The notes under the pieces are model-generated. The model was not told the origin of the DNA, made no database searches, and saw only the letters and a list, made by a program, of their open reading frames with translations. From positions 4,588,001 to 4,652,000 of the forward strand of contig CM034243.1 of the NCBI GenBank assembly GCA_019916065.1: 64,000 nt of DNA. The letters are read 5' to 3'. Below, one piece after another: positions 61,880 through 64,000 of this stretch. The DNA is from Vitellaria paradoxa (lineage: Eukaryota > Streptophyta > Magnoliopsida > Ericales > Sapotaceae). Numbering within the stretch: the stretch's first letter is position 1; every line of letters begins with the position of its first letter. Position numbers and translations under genes: made by a program.

Positions 61880-62146
61880 TAGGGCTGCAAACATGTCAAG
61901 ACGAGTAATAGGTTGTTCAAGCTTGGTCTAAAAACCTTACTGTGCTTGAAATCATGATCAAGTTTGTCTTGTTAAGCTTTTAGTCAAGCTTTAAATGAGC
62001 CGAACTGAAGTGGCTTGATTATTTTACACATATTTAATCTTGCTGAGCCGAGCTCGAACTACAAATTGTGTTCAAGCTTGGTTTGATTTCACAATGAGCT
62101 TTTAACAATCCAATTGAGCTCTATTTTTGTTTACTTAACAGCCCTA
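61880..62146. mobile_element. hAT-type MITE in the RDM1 5' UTR intron
   Basis: Termini TAGGGCTG(CAAAC) and complement TAGGGCTG(TTAAG) are inverted. The interior has the GAGCCGAGCTCGAACT and CAAGCTTGGT(C/T) words typical of a very common plant hAT MITE group. The 8-bp flanks agree at only four positions, so the target duplication has decayed. Confidence 0.7.
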
Positions 62147-62202
62147 AGGCCCAGTGTTAAATCAACACAACAAAAGAAAAACAAAATAAATAATAACCAA
62201 GC

Positions 62203-62930
62203 TGTTGTGCGGAATAGAGGATCACTTTCATGCAACACACACAAGCGAATAATGACAAACAAAGGAACACAAAAAAACACCCACAATGAAAGAACACAAG
62301 ATATATGTGATTCGGCAATTTGCCTACCTCCATGGGTATGGTAAGATTTGGTTTTCATTATAAAACTTCAACAATGGAATAAAAAGAATACAAGAAGTAT
62401 ATGAAAGAACCTTGAAAAACCCTAGAAAACTCTCACATTGTCCTTAATATTTCTCTCAACCCTAGCTTTAGAAAACCCTAATTTGAATTTCTTACAACAG
62501 ACAACACATCCCAGAATATATATACCTTGAAATCCTAAATGAAACTGACTTTCAAAATGCAGTTTAAAAAAGCTTGCAGAAGTGGCCTTTCCCGCAAGAT
62601 TTCAGTGAGTGCCTCTTAGTATTTCCCCGCGAATCAAAATGGTTTTCACACGAGTTCTCAGCGCGCTTCTAGCAAGCTTCCCACAATATGATGAATCTAT
62701 ATTACTGTTGTACAGTACCGCGGGGAGCAAGCCCCCTCACACCCCCCAATGTTCTCTGTGTTTCTGCACACTAATGTAAAACTAAACTAGTATATCCCAG
62801 CCTTTTCTGTGTTCCCGCAAATCAATCTAAAATTGAACAATCAGATGTCTTCGCTCTACTCGCTACGCTCAAACATCTACCCCTTTTTCAATCTGCCCCC
62901 TTTTTCAATGCCTGAATCTGAATGTAAGAT
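62203..62930 (-). mobile_element. Copia-like LTR remnant in the RDM1 5' UTR intron
   Basis: On the minus strand the end ATTCCGCACAACA, preceded by a TTGTGTTC/GTGATTCGG-type U5 region, resembles plant Copia LTRs. No internal domain or second LTR is nearby, so it is a solo or truncated LTR. Its outer boundary near 62930 is not defined. A diverged relative is at 22840-23430. Confidence 0.5.
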
Positions 62931-63236
62931 TATGAACCACAACTAGCACAAGTTTTTTTTTTTAACCCTCTGTCTCTCTCTCTCTCATATTCTCTTAAGT
63001 CAGGGTATGAAAAATTCCCATTCCTTCCCAACCCATGTTTTTAAATTGTTCATTGAAATTAAACCACAATCGCTTCTCTCTTCTAAATTGTCCAACACTG
63101 TAAATCACAAGGAAATTATCAATTCATTATGTACGATCGACAAAGCATATTATGAATACAAAACAATTACAGATAATTCCACACAACATTTAGATTATGA
63201 ATAAAATATACTACAGTTTCATTGCACACAATCTAT

Positions 63237-63252
63237 ATACATACATACATAC

Positions 63253-63302
<50 letters not shown>
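63237..63302. repeat. (CATA)n(TA)n(GA)n compound microsatellite
   Basis: CATA units, then about 8 TA units, then about 17 GA units, inside the inferred RDM1 5' UTR intron. Confidence 0.9.
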
Positions 63303-63306
<4 letters not shown>

Positions 63307-63378
63307 TGGAAAGACCGGATTCAGAGTCGTTCGACAACTGGAATGCACAGGATTAAGCCCTAGAGAATATACAGATAC

Positions 63379-63490
63379 CTATTTTGGATGAAGCGGATCC
63401 GGTTCGACTCAGTCGATTGGGTTTCTTTGTGCGTTTGTACGTAAACAGAGGGGCACTAGTTTTCCGACAGAACTTGCACATTTCAGAGAA
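63379..63490 (-). other. Probable non-coding first exon of RDM1
   Basis: A GC-balanced block between AT-rich flanks ends on the minus strand in AAATAG|GTATCT, a good donor that pairs with the CTGCAG acceptor 11 bp before the RDM1 ATG. No start codon opens a useful frame. The transcription start is not located. Confidence 0.4.
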
Positions 63491-63519
63491 TCAGAGCATG
63501 CTTGGGCTTGGATTCTAGG

Positions 63520-63668
63520 GTAGTGTTTGAACCGATAGAAAGTGAGAAAAAATAAGATAAAGTAAGAAAAGTTGTGAGTTCGTAATGTGTGCAATGAAAT
63601 AAAAAAGTCGATGTAATAAAAATTTTTAGAGTTTTTTTTTTATTTTTTGTAGATGTCAAACGTACCTT
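63520..63668. mobile_element. Copy of the common ~150-bp MITE upstream of RDM1
   Basis: Left end GTAGTGTTTGAACCGATAGAAAG and right end TTTGTAGATGTCAAACGTAC carry the family termini. The core AGATAAAGTAAG... and GAGTTCGTAATGTG matches other copies. It sits within about 50 bp of the inferred first exon. Confidence 0.55.
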
Positions 63669-64000
63669 AAATATAACTGAAATATATATCGAAAAATTGT
63701 ATCCAAGTCATACTTTGTAATCTTTTAAAACTATTAGTCACACCCAAAAAAAAGTATTACTTTTAAGTCACGTTAATGTGAAAAGTTTTGTATTTAAGTC
63801 ACACTTTTGAGTGGGTCTCACGAGTTTGTTTTAAATATAGTTTCTAATATACCGATAATATCCTTTATTTCTATAACAAAGTTACACAAGTTATTTCCAG
63901 GAATTCCGGGAATCACGTGAAGATATGTTTACCAAGAATCACGCTTCTTCCGTTTTTTTTTTCTTTCCTTGTTTTCAGTTTCATTATTTACAGTTTTAGT
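63669..64000. other. Right-hand flank
   Basis: AT-rich sequence with the phrases AAGTCATACTTT, AAGTCACGTTAATG and AAGTCACACTTTTGAG spaced 40-60 bp apart. No gene recognised before the window ends. Confidence 0.4.

Overview
The window is nuclear DNA from a flowering plant, most likely a eudicot. It has intron-containing genes of plant-only families, about 70% A+T intergenic DNA, many plant-type transposon remnants, and no bacterial operon structure. The species cannot be named from the sequence alone.

Five protein-coding genes are supported. (1) 16.2-17.6 kb, minus: an intronless chloroplast-type phospholipase A1 of the DAD1-like class 3 lipase group. (2) 37.5-42.1 kb, plus: a seven-exon RGG-box mRNA-binding protein (RGGA/HABP4-SERBP1 family). 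(3) 44.6-50.5 kb, minus: an eight-exon RABD2 (Rab1/Ypt1) small GTPase. (4) 55.2-56.9 kb, plus: an intronless P-class PPR protein with a mitochondrial-type N-terminus. (5) 59.6-61.6 kb, minus: RDM1, the plant-specific RNA-directed DNA methylation factor, in two coding exons plus a probable non-coding first exon. The spliced gene models were rebuilt by hand from splice signals and keep frame throughout (366, 203 and 172 aa). From memory, genes 1 and 2 match the Arabidopsis neighbours At4g16820/At4g16830, and genes 4 and 5 match the neighbours At3g22670/At3g22680. The window may therefore join two pieces of ancestral gene order.

The rest is mostly mobile and repeated DNA. The left 11 kb holds two related non-autonomous CACTA elements in opposite orientation (248-5553, target duplication GAG; 7528-11079, target duplication TAT). 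Their ends carry arrays of a palindromic AGCGACCGC motif, and the first is enlarged by internal tandem repeats. Between them lie a Mutator-type MITE with an 11-bp target duplication and a MITE broken by a candidate solo LTR. 24.2-25.6 kb is a five-unit, ~280-bp tandem array. 29.15-34.11 kb is a direct ~2.1-2.5 kb duplication whose copies share a SINE but differ by a Tourist MITE; its last ~340 bp are much better conserved than the rest. Further SINEs sit in the RABD2 gene and its upstream flank. Tourist, hAT and other MITEs, LTR remnants and a partial copy of the RGGA gene (58.3-58.85 kb) fill the right half.

I see no CRISPR array, rRNA gene, intact tRNA gene, transposase gene or clear undescribed multi-gene system. 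The best candidates for new biology are the CACTA family with palindromic ends, the sharply conserved block inside the 2-kb duplication, and a pair of coding-like orphan exons downstream of the PPR gene.
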